Origin: Chryseobacterium sp. T16E-39
Lineage (GTDB): Bacteria; Bacteroidota; Bacteroidia; Flavobacteriales; Weeksellaceae
Direction: 5' to 3'
DNA length: 64,000 nt
Assembly (NCBI RefSeq): GCF_002216065.1
Contig: NZ_CP022282.1
Location: forward strand, 3,782,001-3,846,000
Below, one piece after another: positions 17,097 to 26,770 of the stretch. The notes beneath the pieces were generated by a model. That model had not been told where the DNA came from, ran no database searches, and saw only the letters and a list, made by a program, of their open reading frames with translations. Within the stretch, counting starts at the first letter, position 1, and the number at the start of each line of letters is the position of its first letter. Position numbers and translations under genes: made by a program.

Positions 17097-18656
17097 TTAA
17101 TAAGAAACCCACCCTAAAGGATCAACTGGTGTAGTTCCGTTCCATACCTGGAAATCAAGAGTATAAGAGCCATCAAAATCCTGTCCTACAGTACCTACAA
17201 CAGTACCTGCTGAAACTTGCTGACCTTTGGAAACACTAACACTTCCCAAATTGGAGTAAATGGTGAAATAACTTCCATGTTTTAGCATAACGGTTTTTGT
17301 TCCATCACTGTTTGCTAACACTGAAGATACAGATCCTGGAAATACAGATTTTGCCCGGGTACCGGAAGGAACAGAAATTTTAATTCCATTATTCTCTTCA
17401 TCAATATTTTTGAAAACCGGATGCGGATGTCTTCCAAAACGATGGGTGATCTGACCCTTGTCGACAGGGAAGCCCAGCTTACCTCTGTTCTCAGCAAAAT
17501 TGTTTCCAGCAGCTGTAGACACTCCGAAGTTTGTCATTGCTTTAGATTCTGCTGCTTTTTTCTCGTCATCTTTTCTTTTCTCTAAAGCAGCTTCAGCGGC
17601 TTTCGCAGCGGCAAGTTTATTAGCCGCTTCTCTGGCTCTTGTATTCGCTTCGGAAGAGGCTTTTGCAGCTGCAATTTTTCGGGCTTCATCTCTTGCATTG
17701 GACTCTGCTCTTGCTGCTTCTTCTGTACGTTTTCTTTCTTCTTCGGCTCTTTTAGCAGCCAATTCAGCGGCTTTTTTAGCTTCAGCTTCCGCTAATTTTC
17801 GTTCTCTTTCTAATGCTTCGGCTTTTGCCCTGTTTTCGGCTTCAATTCTCGCTTTTTCTTTTTCAGCAGCAATTTTAGCCAAACGAATTTTTTCAGCTTC
17901 AGCTTTTCTTCTGGCTTCTTCTTCAGCTTTTGCAATTCTTATTTCTTCGGCTATAATGCTTCTGATCTGTCCTTCAAGAGCTTTAGACTGAACCTGTTTT
18001 TGTTTAAGTTCAGCAGTTAGTTTTGATTCGTTCTTCTTGAAATCTGCAACAAGCTGTTCTTTTTGTGCTCTTTCAACATTTATTGTTGTCAAATCCTTTT
18101 GTTGATTGACCAAAAGCTGCTGCTTGTCTGTAACTGATTTTTGTCTTTGGGCGATTGTTTTTTTGATCTGATTGGCTGCATCTGTAATTTCGTTAGCCTT
18201 TTTATCCTGATAATCCGAATATTCCTTAAGATATTGAACTCTTCGAATAGCTTCACCCAGGTTTTTAGCAGAGAGAATAAAGGTTACTTTATTTTGTACT
18301 CCTTTATTTTTATAAGCATTGACTAAAACTTCAGCGTAATTTTTTCTAAGCACCGCCAATTCTCTATTTTGCCTGTTGATTTCCAACTGACGAAGATAGA
18401 TGTCATCTTCGATGAATCTCTTTTCTTTTTGAGTATTAGCGTAAACTTTTTCTCTTAAAGTTAATTTTTTATTGATGTTATTTAGATAAGCTATAGAAAG
18501 TTTAGATTCGTTTCTAGTTTTAGCGAGATCGGAATTTATTTGAGTGATTTGTTTTTTAAGTTCAGCATTTTGCTTTTGTAATTGCTCCTTGTTTTGCTGC
18601 CCGTTGTGCAATCCGAACAATAAAATACCTATTAAAAAGCTAAATTTTTTAATCAT
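17097..18656 (-). CDS. EnvC-like murein hydrolase activator (degenerate M23)
   Basis: A 519-residue secreted protein (signal peptide MIKKFSFLIGILLFGLHNG). Residues ~20-250 form coiled coils and ~235-370 are a low-complexity helix rich in Ala, Lys and Glu. The last ~119 residues are an M23/LytM fold (VPSGTRAKSVFPGSVSSVLA, then VSAGTVVGTVG). The usual zinc ligands appear absent: the H-x3-D region reads NNGIKIS, the HLS site reads SNL, and HFEI reads LDFQV. That pattern fits EnvC-type activators of amidases rather than an active endopeptidase. ATG overlaps the DUF4292 stop by 4 bp. Confidence 0.85.
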   Translation of the reverse strand: MIKKFSFLIGILLFGLHNGQQNKEQLQKQNAELKKQITQINSDLAKTRNESKLSIAYLNNINKKLTLREKVYANTQKEKRFIEDDIYLRQLEINRQNRELAVLRKNYAEVLVNAYKNKGVQNKVTFILSAKNLGEAIRRVQYLKEYSDYQDKKANEITDAANQIKKTIAQRQKSVTDKQQLLVNQQKDLTTINVERAQKEQLVADFKKNESKLTAELKQKQVQSKALEGQIRSIIAEEIRIAKAEEEARRKAEAEKIRLAKIAAEKEKARIEAENRAKAEALERERKLAEAEAKKAAELAAKRAEEERKRTEEAARAESNARDEARKIAAAKASSEANTRAREAANKLAAAKAAEAALEKRKDDEKKAAESKAMTNFGVSTAAGNNFAENRGKLGFPVDKGQITHRFGRHPHPVFKNIDEENNGIKISVPSGTRAKSVFPGSVSSVLANSDGTKTVMLKHGSYFTIYSNLGSVSVSKGQQVSAGTVVGTVGQDFDGSYTLDFQVWNGTTPVDPLGWVSY

Positions 18657-19495
18657 TTAATTTCAATTTTCTTATAATTGGCTGGGACTGAATAGGCCAC
18701 TTCCATCTTCGAAAAATCAAATTTCGTATTTTCTAATAAAATCTGGCTGGTTTTTGAACCTTTTATAATTATTTTAACATTTTTTGGTAGACGAATTTTA
18801 TTATATTCATCCCAATTGCTGTATGAAATTTCAAGTTGATCTGGTGATAGAACATCTTTCAGTTGAACACTTAATAAATCATAGTTTTCATCGTATTGTA
18901 AAGAAATTTTATACTCTCTTGTTTTTTCTTCGGTGACGATTTTCTGATTTACAGATGATACCAACTGATAGCCCTGGGCATTTTTTGTAAGTGTAAATTG
19001 GGAATCACTGATTTTGACAAAGGTTCTACCCATTAAAATTTTTTCCAGAGATTTGTAATCTATGAAATTAACGTTCAATAAATGATTTAAATATTCAAAA
19101 TCAGAATCTATATACGATTTACTGGTCCTGTCAAATCCTTTTACTCCTTCAGGTGTTGCTAGTCCTCTTGCTGCATTGATAAACAAGACGGATAAATTCA
19201 TCCATACTTTCTTATTGTTTTCGATATAGATCGTTGCGTCAAGCGTAGGAACGAAATTTCCTGTTTCTACATTTACTTTGCTGTTAATTTTGATCTGATC
19301 AAATTGTGGTGGGATTAATACATGTTCATAAAATGTAAGTTTATCCCTTACCGGCTCACCTGCATCTTTTGGATTGTTATTGTTCTCGGTTGTGATACTG
19401 TCTTTAATACCCCCATTATTATTTTTGGAAGCATTTCGGGTTTTACAGGATGACAAAAGAAGAAGCAATAAAACGAATGGGATCCAATTTTTCAT
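18653..19495 (-). CDS. DUF4292 family lipoprotein
   Basis: From ATG 19493-19495 the product is 280 residues with a lipoprotein signal (MKNWIPFVLLLLLLSSC). Nineteen upstream in-frame codons were rejected because they would precede the signal peptide. The mature part is beta-rich, as in LolA/LolB-like folds, with FVPTLDATIYIENNKKVWMN and KTREYKISLQYDENYDLLSV. DUF4292 genes commonly stand upstream of an EnvC-like gene in Bacteroidota, as here. This is the first gene of the apparent operon ending with ribA. Confidence 0.85.
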   Translation of the reverse strand: MKNWIPFVLLLLLLSSCKTRNASKNNNGGIKDSITTENNNNPKDAGEPVRDKLTFYEHVLIPPQFDQIKINSKVNVETGNFVPTLDATIYIENNKKVWMNLSVLFINAARGLATPEGVKGFDRTSKSYIDSDFEYLNHLLNVNFIDYKSLEKILMGRTFVKISDSQFTLTKNAQGYQLVSSVNQKIVTEEKTREYKISLQYDENYDLLSVQLKDVLSPDQLEISYSNWDEYNKIRLPKNVKIIIKGSKTSQILLENTKFDFSKMEVAYSVPANYKKIEIK

Positions 19496-19539
19496 GTATT
19501 TATCTTTTTCGATTAAAATAATACTTTGCAATATTAACG

Positions 19540-19571
19540 CCAAACCACACAAAACATTTTGTGTGGTTTGG
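19540..19571. terminator. Perfect 15-bp hairpin after the nucleotidyltransferase gene
   Basis: Arms at 19540-19554 and 19557-19571 are perfectly complementary with a 2-nt loop. It lies 26 bp past the nucleotidyltransferase stop and 45 bp before the DUF4292 start. There is no clear T-run, so it could also act as an RNA stability or attenuation structure. Confidence 0.6.
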
Positions 19572-19597
19572 GTATATTTACTGTGATTTCTACTTTT

Positions 19598-20614
19598 TTA
19601 TTTAGACAAGAAATCTAAAACAGAATAATCACCTAAAGAAATTTCTCTTGCAACTCCAAAATACTGTGCAGAATTACCAATCATAGAGTTTGATAAATTT
19701 CCATGATTGATCTTTGTATTTTCCTGGATCAGGGAGTTTTCAATATTTGAATTTACGATTACTGTATTGTTGCCCAATGAAACACCTGGACCTATTTTGG
19801 AATTTGAAATTCTTACATTTTCCCCAATAAAGCAAGGCTGAATAATTAAAGAGTTTTCAATAACTGCTGAAGTAGGATAGTGAGACATTTCTTCTTTTTC
19901 ATACGCAAGAATTTTGCTGTTTGTTTCTACGGTAGCATTTTTGTTTCCACAGTCCATCCAGTCATTTACTTTTCCAAGGGTGAATTTAGCTCCCTTAGAT
20001 CTAAGGTTTTCCAATGCTGTTGTCAATTGGTATTCCCCACCATTTTTGATATTATTATCCATGATGTAATTGATTTCATTCATCAGTTTCTCAGCACTGT
20101 TGAAATAATAGATACCGATAATGGCCAGATCCGAAACAAAAGTCGTTGGTTTTTCAACAAAATCTGTAATGAAACCATAGTTGTCTAATTTAACAACACC
20201 AAATGCTGATGGATCTTCTACGCTTTTCACCCAGATCACACCATCCGAATTTTTATCTAACTGGAAATCTGCTCTGAAAAGAGTATCTGCAAATGCAATG
20301 ACCACATCTCCCTGCATGGAATCTTCTGCACATTTTATAGCGTGGGCTGTTCCAAGGGGGTCGTTTTGATAATAAATACTTCCCTTTGCTCCTAGTTTTT
20401 CAGCGATCTGGATCAGTGACTTTTCAATCTCTGCACCAAAATCTCCAATGATAAAGGCTACTTCTTCGATGTTTTCACCAGCAACTTTAGCGATATCTTC
20501 TACCAATCTTTGTACGATAGGTTTTCCTGCAATAGGAATAAGAGGTTTTGGAACAGTAAGTGTATGTGGACGTAATCTGGAACCACGTCCAGCCATTGGT
20601 ACAATAATTTTCAT
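19598..20614 (-). CDS. Sugar-phosphate nucleotidyltransferase (RfbA/RmlA-like)
   Basis: A 338-residue enzyme with the nucleotidyltransferase signature MAGRGSRLRPHTLTVPKPLI, the magnesium-site strand VVIAFADTLF and VDFVEKPTTF-type segments (here FITDFVEKPTTF). The last ~100 residues have hexapeptide-repeat character (SAVIENSLIIQPCFIGENVR), forming a left-handed beta-helix. It probably activates a hexose-1-phosphate to an NDP-sugar for surface polysaccharide. The sugar and nucleotide cannot be read from sequence. The adjacent flippase fits a glycan role. Confidence 0.88.
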   Translation of the reverse strand: MKIIVPMAGRGSRLRPHTLTVPKPLIPIAGKPIVQRLVEDIAKVAGENIEEVAFIIGDFGAEIEKSLIQIAEKLGAKGSIYYQNDPLGTAHAIKCAEDSMQGDVVIAFADTLFRADFQLDKNSDGVIWVKSVEDPSAFGVVKLDNYGFITDFVEKPTTFVSDLAIIGIYYFNSAEKLMNEINYIMDNNIKNGGEYQLTTALENLRSKGAKFTLGKVNDWMDCGNKNATVETNSKILAYEKEEMSHYPTSAVIENSLIIQPCFIGENVRISNSKIGPGVSLGNNTVIVNSNIENSLIQENTKINHGNLSNSMIGNSAQYFGVAREISLGDYSVLDFLSK

Positions 20615-20757
20615 AAATTATATTAAGGTATTTTAGTTGTTTTTGTTTTGATTTTTTATGACGAAGATAATTTAGCCAAATGATAAGAATACTTGTATTA
20701 TTTTAAATAATCGTTTAATTTTTTCAAGTTCAGTAGCATCAAATTAGAGACCAAAGT

Positions 20758-22185
20758 TTAATTTTTTCTAATTCTTGATAGTAACATATCTTTTTCTGTG
20801 TAGATTAAAATTCCAATAAAAATTAGAAATAATAAATTACTCATTAAGATATTATAATTGAGATATTTCACAATGATAAAACTAAAAACGCCAAGCAATA
20901 TCAGAAAGAAAGACATTTTTTTCATTCTGTAAGGTATTGGGTAATACTTCTGGCCTAATAAATAAGACACAATCATCATGATAACGTATGCTCCAAAAGT
21001 AGCCCATGCAGAACCAATTACACTATGGTAATATTTTAATGCTAAAAGGTTGAAAGCAATGTTTATACCGGCTCCAAGCCATGAAATAATAGTTCCAACA
21101 CTAGTTTTGTCTGTTACCTTATACCATGTGGAAAAGTTATAATATATTCCGAAACAAAGGTTGGCAAGTACGATAATCGGAATGATGTCTATTGCAATCC
21201 AATAGGATTTGTTGGGAATGAAAACATCTTTCAGCCATGCAATATTAGCAATGATTCCTAAAGCAACGGCACACGCAAAAAATGCAAAATATTCTGCTAC
21301 TTTGGCATACGTTTTTTTGGCATCGCCTTTATCCATTTGTTTAAAAAAGAAGGGTTCAATACCCATTCGATATGCTGTAACGAATAATGTCATGAGTACT
21401 GCTAATTTATAACAGCCTCCATAAGCACCCGCTTCTTCGTCTGAAATATAATTTCTTTGTACAGATTTATCAAAGTTTTCGTTCACCATAAAAGCCAATC
21501 CGGCAAGCATTAATGGAAAAGAATACTTAACCATTCGTCCGAACAGTGAAACTACAAACTGAAATCTTACTTTTAATATAATAGGGAATAATAATAAAAA
21601 ACCTAAGGCACTTCCTGCAAGATTACTGAAAAATGGATAGTCTACATTTTGGTTTAAACCAAAGCTTTTTGAAATGTTTTCGGGAATCCAAAAAAATAAT
21701 GCTGCTGTGAAAACAGCCTGAAAAACAGCCTGAATAATTCTCACTACAGAATATTTGATCGGCTTATTATGAAAACGTAACCACGCAAACGGAATCACCA
21801 ATAGATTATCAAAAAAAGCGATCATTGCAAACCATTTGATATATTCAGGATTATCATGATACCCTGCATAATCAGCTATTGGTTGGTTGAATAGATAACA
21901 TACTAAAAGGAAGAGGGTAGAGGTTGAAAACAAAAACAAAAATGAGGTATTGAAAGTCTTCTTTTCATTGTCTTTTTCAGCAGAAAATCGAAAATAAGCA
22001 GTTTCAAACCCAAAAGAAAGTATAATGTTAACAAATGAAATCCACGCATATAGCTGTGTGAAAATCGCAAAACCTTCATTAGGAATTTTATAGATCAAAA
22101 GTGGATTAAGGATAAATAAAATTATTCTTGGCGCTATGGCTCCTATTCCGTAGATGATTGTTTGCCCTAGTAGTTTCTTATACAA
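20758..22185 (-). CDS. Polysaccharide flippase (Wzx/MATE-like)
   Basis: A membrane protein of about 475 residues with 12-14 hydrophobic segments, including IIYGIGAIAPRIILFILNPLL at the start, typical of the polysaccharide biosynthesis (PST) family. These proteins flip lipid-linked glycans across the inner membrane. No in-frame ATG is present near the start. The longest frame begins with TTG at 22236, but the family N-terminus fits TTG 22183-22185 (MYKKLLGQTIIYG), which I chose. It is 142 bp upstream of the nucleotidyltransferase on the same strand and divergent from pyrC. Confidence 0.82.
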   Translation of the reverse strand: MYKKLLGQTIIYGIGAIAPRIILFILNPLLIYKIPNEGFAIFTQLYAWISFVNIILSFGFETAYFRFSAEKDNEKKTFNTSFLFLFSTSTLFLLVCYLFNQPIADYAGYHDNPEYIKWFAMIAFFDNLLVIPFAWLRFHNKPIKYSVVRIIQAVFQAVFTAALFFWIPENISKSFGLNQNVDYPFFSNLAGSALGFLLLFPIILKVRFQFVVSLFGRMVKYSFPLMLAGLAFMVNENFDKSVQRNYISDEEAGAYGGCYKLAVLMTLFVTAYRMGIEPFFFKQMDKGDAKKTYAKVAEYFAFFACAVALGIIANIAWLKDVFIPNKSYWIAIDIIPIIVLANLCFGIYYNFSTWYKVTDKTSVGTIISWLGAGINIAFNLLALKYYHSVIGSAWATFGAYVIMMIVSYLLGQKYYPIPYRMKKMSFFLILLGVFSFIIVKYLNYNILMSNLLFLIFIGILIYTEKDMLLSRIRKN

Positions 22186-22262
22186 AGTCGAAATTTTTTT
22201 ACAAATGTAAATATTTAGAAATTGATTTTTTATCAAGGATATTAAAATTCATTCATAAACCT

Positions 22263-22270
22263 TAATTTTG
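22263..22270 (+). promoter_or_regulatory. -7 element of pyrC
   Basis: TAATTTTG matches TAnnTTTG exactly, 30 bp before the pyrC ATG. No TTG is found at the usual upstream distance, so only half of the promoter is supported. Confidence 0.35.
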
Positions 22271-22299
22271 TATGGAATCTAAAGTCTAAAGAAAAGTAA

Positions 22300-23637
22300 A
22301 TGAGAACTCTTATCAAGAATGTAACAATCGTTAATGAAGGAAAGGTCTTTGAAAGCGATATCTTAATTGAAAATGATTTAATTTCTAAAATACAGTCCGG
22401 TATTTCAGACGAAGCTGATCAAATTATTGATGCTTCGGGAAAATATCTTTTGCCGGGAGTAATTGATGATCAGGTTCATTTTCGTGATCCGGGGTTAACA
22501 CACAAAGGAGATATTGAAAGTGAATCAAGGGCAGCAATTGCAGGAGGAATTACCAGCTTCATAGATCAGCCTAATACTGTACCTAATGCAGTAACCCAGG
22601 AATTACTGGCAGCTAAATATGAACTAGGTGCTGAAAAAGCTTATGCCAATTATGGGTTTATGATGGGAGGAACTAATGATAATCTTGAAGAAATTCTTAA
22701 AACTGACCCAAGAAATGTTCCGGGAGTTAAATTGTTTTTAGGTTCTTCTACAGGAAATATGTTGGTAGACAACCCTGAAACTCTGGAAAATATTTTCAGC
22801 AATACGAAAATGCTGATTGCAGTTCACTGTGAAGATGAGGCGACCATCAGAGCAAATACTCAAAAATATCTGGATGAGTATGGGGAAGACATTCCTGTAA
22901 AGTTTCACCATTTGATAAGAAGTGAAGAAGCCTGCTATAAATCTTCTTCCAAGGCGATAGAATTGGCACAGAAAACAGGAGCAAGACTTCATGTTTTTCA
23001 TCTTTCAACAGCAAAGGAAACTGCACTTTTCAGAAATGACATTCCTTTAAAGGATAAAAAAATAACGGCAGAAGTTTGTGTACATCATTTAACTTTTACA
23101 AATGAAGATTATGAAACAAGAGGAAGCCTGATCAAATGGAATCCTGCTGTAAAGACACAGGCAGATAAAGATGGACTTTGGGAGGCGCTTTTGGATGGCA
23201 GAATTGATGTCGTTGCGACGGATCATGCTCCGCATACTCTGGAAGAAAAGCAGAATGTGTATACAAAATGTCCGTCCGGAGCTCCATTGGTTCAGCATTC
23301 ACTAAATGTGATGTTGGAAAACTTTAAAAATGGTAAAATTTCTCTGGAGAAAATTGTTGAAAAAATGTCTCACAATCCGGCGATCCTTTTCAGAGTTGAG
23401 AAAAGAGGTTTTGTGAGAGAGGGATATAAAGCAGACCTGGTATTGGTAGATTTAAACGAAAACTGGACTGTTACCAGAGATAACCTCTTATACAAATGTG
23501 GATGGAGCCCATTGGAAGGAATGAACTTCAATTCTAAAGTGACTCATACCTTTGTAAATGGAAATCTGGTCTACGACAATGGAAAAATAGCTGAAGAAAA
23601 ATTCGGAGAGCGATTGCTTTTTGAGGTTCAGGAATAA
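22300..23637 (+). CDS. pyrC: Dihydroorotase
   Basis: A 445-residue class I dihydroorotase of the amidohydrolase fold, which interconverts carbamoyl-aspartate and dihydroorotate in pyrimidine synthesis. Metal ligands are visible in order: the H-x-R motif QVHFRDPG, the carbamylated-lysine region GVKLFLGSSTGN, AVHCEDE, HVFHLSTA and VATDHAPHT. The length fits the type-I/AllB-like group. It is a single-gene unit followed by a strong terminator. Confidence 0.93.
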   Translation: MRTLIKNVTIVNEGKVFESDILIENDLISKIQSGISDEADQIIDASGKYLLPGVIDDQVHFRDPGLTHKGDIESESRAAIAGGITSFIDQPNTVPNAVTQELLAAKYELGAEKAYANYGFMMGGTNDNLEEILKTDPRNVPGVKLFLGSSTGNMLVDNPETLENIFSNTKMLIAVHCEDEATIRANTQKYLDEYGEDIPVKFHHLIRSEEACYKSSSKAIELAQKTGARLHVFHLSTAKETALFRNDIPLKDKKITAEVCVHHLTFTNEDYETRGSLIKWNPAVKTQADKDGLWEALLDGRIDVVATDHAPHTLEEKQNVYTKCPSGAPLVQHSLNVMLENFKNGKISLEKIVEKMSHNPAILFRVEKRGFVREGYKADLVLVDLNENWTVTRDNLLYKCGWSPLEGMNFNSKVTHTFVNGNLVYDNGKIAEEKFGERLLFEVQE

Positions 23638-23641
23638 AAAA

Positions 23642-23670
23642 AGAGGCTGTTTCAAAGTGAAACAGCCTCT
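23642..23670. terminator. Bidirectional terminator between pyrC and GH92 genes
   Basis: Perfect 13-bp arms (23642-23654, 23658-23670) with a 3-nt loop, A-rich before and seven T after. It separates convergent genes. Confidence 0.92.
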
Positions 23671-23687
23671 TTTTTTATGTATAGAAA

Positions 23688-25985
23688 TTATTTCTTAGGT
23701 TTATTGCTCATATAGAAAGTAAGTTTTCCCCCTTTTGTAATATCAGAATGTTTTAACGTAAAGTTTTTGATCTCTGTACCATTGAGGAGAATCTTTTGAA
23801 CATATACATTTTTTGGATTCTGATTGATGGCTTCAATTTCAAAGGTCTTTCCATTTTCAAGGTTTAATACTGCGTGATCTATTGCCGGACTTCCAATTGC
23901 ATAATCTCCGGAGCCTGGTGCCACCGGATAGAATCCAAGGGAGCTTAAAATATACCATGCACTCATTTGACCAGCATCATCATTTCCTCCTAATCCATCC
24001 GGAGTCGCTTTATACTGCATTTCCAGAATATGACGGATCTGGGCCTGTGTCTTCCATGGCTGTCCGGCCCAATTGTAAAAATAGGCTACATGATGAGCAG
24101 GTTCATTACCATGAACATACCCGCCAATAATCCCTTCACGGGTAATGTCTTCAGTATCAGCAAAGAATTCATCAGACAGATGCATTGTGAATAATTCATC
24201 AAGTTTGGAAGCGAATTTTTTCTTTCCACCCATTAAAGTGATGAGCGCATCAGGATTTTGAGGGACAAAGAAGCTGTAATTCCAGGAATTTCCTTCAATA
24301 AAACCCTGTCCGTGAGTACTTAAAATATCGAAATCTTTTTTAAAACTTCCATCTTCCAGACGAGGTCGCATAAAGCCAATGCTTTTGTCAAAATTATTTT
24401 TCCAGTTTTCCGAGCGCTTAATGAATTGGTTGTAAATTTCTGTTTCTCCTAAATGTTTTGCTAATTGAGCAATGGCCCAGTCATCATAAGCATATTCCAA
24501 AGTATTGGAAACAGAAGTTCCACTTTTTTCAGAAGGAATATACCCTAAATCGATATATTGTCCGATACCTTCGTAATCTCTTTTATTGGCTGTTTCTACA
24601 CAGGCTTTCAAAGCTTCTTTCGCATCACCGGTATATATTCCTTTAATAATAGCATCTGATATTACACTTACACTGTGATAACCACTCATACACCAGTTTT
24701 CATTCGCATAATGAGACCATATGGGTAGCATTTTTAGAGAAAACTGTTCATAGTGTGCCATCATTGATTTTACAATATCATCATTTCTTTTAGGCTGAAT
24801 AATGTTGAATAGGGGATGTAAAGTACGGTAGGTGTCCCAAAGTGAAAATGTTGTATAGTTTGTAAAACCATTTGCTTTATGAACATTCTGATCTAAACCT
24901 TTGTATTCTCCATTAGCATCCATATAAGTAGTTGGATTAATGAAAGTATGATACATTGCGGTGTAGAAATTTGTCTTTTCTGTCTCAGAACCTTTAATGA
25001 TAATTTTGTTTAGCTCTTTATTCCAGCTTTCCTGTGCTTTAGCTTTTACTTGATCAAAAGATAAATTTCCAGCTTCTTTTTCCAGATTATCTATCGCGTT
25101 ATTTTGACTTACGGGTGATAAAGCAAGCTTTACTTCGATGGCTTCATTTTCATTGGTGTCAAAGTCAAAATTCATTTTCAGATTTCTTCCGGCTATTTCA
25201 GGGAAATTTTTAGTCTGATCAAATTTTCTCCAGAATCCTCCATATACCTGCTTTCCATCATAATTTTTTTGACCATATGATTTGAATGGTTTTGAGAATT
25301 GTATCGCAAAATATACTGTTCTTGTTCTCGCCCAGCCACTGGTCTGCCTGTACCCGGTAAGGGTGTGGTCATTTTCTACACGCACGTATGTCCAGACATT
25401 TTTTCCATCATAATTATAAATTCCTGCCATCAGATCCAAGATAATATGGGCCTGATCAGATTTTGGAAATGTATAACGCTGAACGCCCACTCTGGTTGTT
25501 GCAGTAAGTTCAGCTAAGATATTATGATCCTCCAGTTTTACTTTGTAATAGCCTGCTTCTGCTTTTTCGTTTTGGTGGGAAAACCGACTTCTGTATCCGT
25601 TTTCTGGATTGGAAGCCGTGCCTGGATTAAACTGTAGTTTTCCGATAGTCGGCATCATTAATAAATCTCCTAAATCAGAGTGGCCGGTTCCGCTAAAATG
25701 GGTTGAACTGAAACCAACAATAGTTTTGTCCTCGTAGCGGTAGCCTGCACAATATTTATACACTTCTCCATTATACTTTCCATTGAGCGCATACGAAATG
25801 GTATCTGTTTCGGGACTTAACTGAACGGAACCAAACGGGACGGTTGCTCCGGGATAGGTATGACCCATTTTTTCAGTTCCGATTAAAGGGTTTACATAGT
25901 GTATCAGCTTTTCAAATTGTTGACCTTTTGAATAATGGCCGAGAAGTAAAAGGAATATAACTGCAAAAGTTGCCGTATTTTTCAT
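23688..25985 (-). CDS. GH92 family alpha-mannosidase, secreted
   Basis: A 765-residue enzyme with a signal peptide (MKNTATFAVIFLLLLGHYSKG). The N-terminal beta-sandwich begins HYVNPLIGTEKMGHTYPGA. The (alpha/alpha)6 catalytic part contains FSLWDTYRTLHPL, GNEPAHHVAYFYNWAGQPW and GGNDDAGQMSAWYILSSLGF, all hallmarks of calcium-dependent exo-alpha-mannosidases of family 92. It lacks the lipoprotein cysteine, so it is likely periplasmic or secreted. It may digest host or fungal N-glycans. The OmpR-type regulator genes end 88 bp upstream on the same strand; regulation by them is not shown. Confidence 0.92.
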   Translation of the reverse strand: MKNTATFAVIFLLLLGHYSKGQQFEKLIHYVNPLIGTEKMGHTYPGATVPFGSVQLSPETDTISYALNGKYNGEVYKYCAGYRYEDKTIVGFSSTHFSGTGHSDLGDLLMMPTIGKLQFNPGTASNPENGYRSRFSHQNEKAEAGYYKVKLEDHNILAELTATTRVGVQRYTFPKSDQAHIILDLMAGIYNYDGKNVWTYVRVENDHTLTGYRQTSGWARTRTVYFAIQFSKPFKSYGQKNYDGKQVYGGFWRKFDQTKNFPEIAGRNLKMNFDFDTNENEAIEVKLALSPVSQNNAIDNLEKEAGNLSFDQVKAKAQESWNKELNKIIIKGSETEKTNFYTAMYHTFINPTTYMDANGEYKGLDQNVHKANGFTNYTTFSLWDTYRTLHPLFNIIQPKRNDDIVKSMMAHYEQFSLKMLPIWSHYANENWCMSGYHSVSVISDAIIKGIYTGDAKEALKACVETANKRDYEGIGQYIDLGYIPSEKSGTSVSNTLEYAYDDWAIAQLAKHLGETEIYNQFIKRSENWKNNFDKSIGFMRPRLEDGSFKKDFDILSTHGQGFIEGNSWNYSFFVPQNPDALITLMGGKKKFASKLDELFTMHLSDEFFADTEDITREGIIGGYVHGNEPAHHVAYFYNWAGQPWKTQAQIRHILEMQYKATPDGLGGNDDAGQMSAWYILSSLGFYPVAPGSGDYAIGSPAIDHAVLNLENGKTFEIEAINQNPKNVYVQKILLNGTEIKNFTLKHSDITKGGKLTFYMSNKPKK

Positions 25986-26072
25986 GAATTAAGATATTTT
26001 CAACAGTAAAATTAATTAAAAATCGAAGAATAATCATTTACTGCTTTATTTTAGATGGAATTCGTTCGGTAT

Positions 26073-26756
26073 TTATTTTTTTTCAGAAAAACGGAAACCT
26101 ATTCCGTGCAGGTTTTCAATCAAAATATTCTGTTCATCAATAAGTACTTTTCGTAATCTGGAAATAAATACATCAAGGCTTCGACCCATAAAATAGTCAT
26201 CATCTCCCCATATTGCTTTCAGGATATCCTGCCTTTTTACAACAATATTTTTGTGTTGAATAAAATATAAAAGCAGTTCAGATTCTCTTTGTGTAAGAGA
26301 TATTCTGTTTTCTATATCCTGGAGGGTGTAGTTCCTGGGATCAAAATCATATTTTCCGACCTTGTATTTTAACTGGGGAATATCTGTTTTCCTTGTCCGT
26401 TTCAGGAAAACTTCAATTTTCAGGATCAATTCTTCTATGCTGAATGGCTTTACCAGATAGTCATCAGCTCCTATTTTCAGTCCTTTGATCCTATCTTCTT
26501 TTAAAGCTTTTGCAGAAATGAAAATGATGGGTATTTCAGAGTTTTTACTGCGGATTTCCTGGGCTACTTCAAAGCCATTCAGTTCCGGCATCATAATATC
26601 TAAGAGACAAATGTCAAAGCTCTGACTATTGAATGCATCAAGTGCAGATTTTCCATCCGAGTAACAGCTGATATCATAATAGCTTTCCAGGCTGTCCTCT
26701 ATGAGAAAAGATATCGTTTGATCATCTTCTGCATATAAAATTTTAGATTTCTGCAT
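26073..26756 (-). CDS. OmpR/PhoB-type response regulator
   Basis: A 227-residue regulator from ATG 26754-26756 (a second ATG three codons upstream is possible). The receiver domain has the acidic pair EDD, the phosphorylation Asp in DICLLDIMMPELNG, Ser in FISAKA and Lys in YLVKPFS. The winged-helix domain ends RSLDVFISRLRKVLIDEQ and GIGFRF. It is paired with the upstream histidine kinase gene (14-bp gap). Its output is probably the repeat-rich operator at 28072-28112. It is a close paralogue of the regulator at 32956-33642. Confidence 0.93.
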   Translation of the reverse strand: MQKSKILYAEDDQTISFLIEDSLESYYDISCYSDGKSALDAFNSQSFDICLLDIMMPELNGFEVAQEIRSKNSEIPIIFISAKALKEDRIKGLKIGADDYLVKPFSIEELILKIEVFLKRTRKTDIPQLKYKVGKYDFDPRNYTLQDIENRISLTQRESELLLYFIQHKNIVVKRQDILKAIWGDDDYFMGRSLDVFISRLRKVLIDEQNILIENLHGIGFRFSEKK

Positions 26757-26770
26757 ACTACACATTATTA

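Noticed and set aside
17458-17991. Long plus-strand open frame, Ala/Ser/Leu/Phe-rich, opposite the EnvC-like gene
   Set aside because: It is the antisense shadow of the Ala/Lys/Glu-rich helix; composition follows from that, and the minus-strand frame has a signal peptide and known domain.
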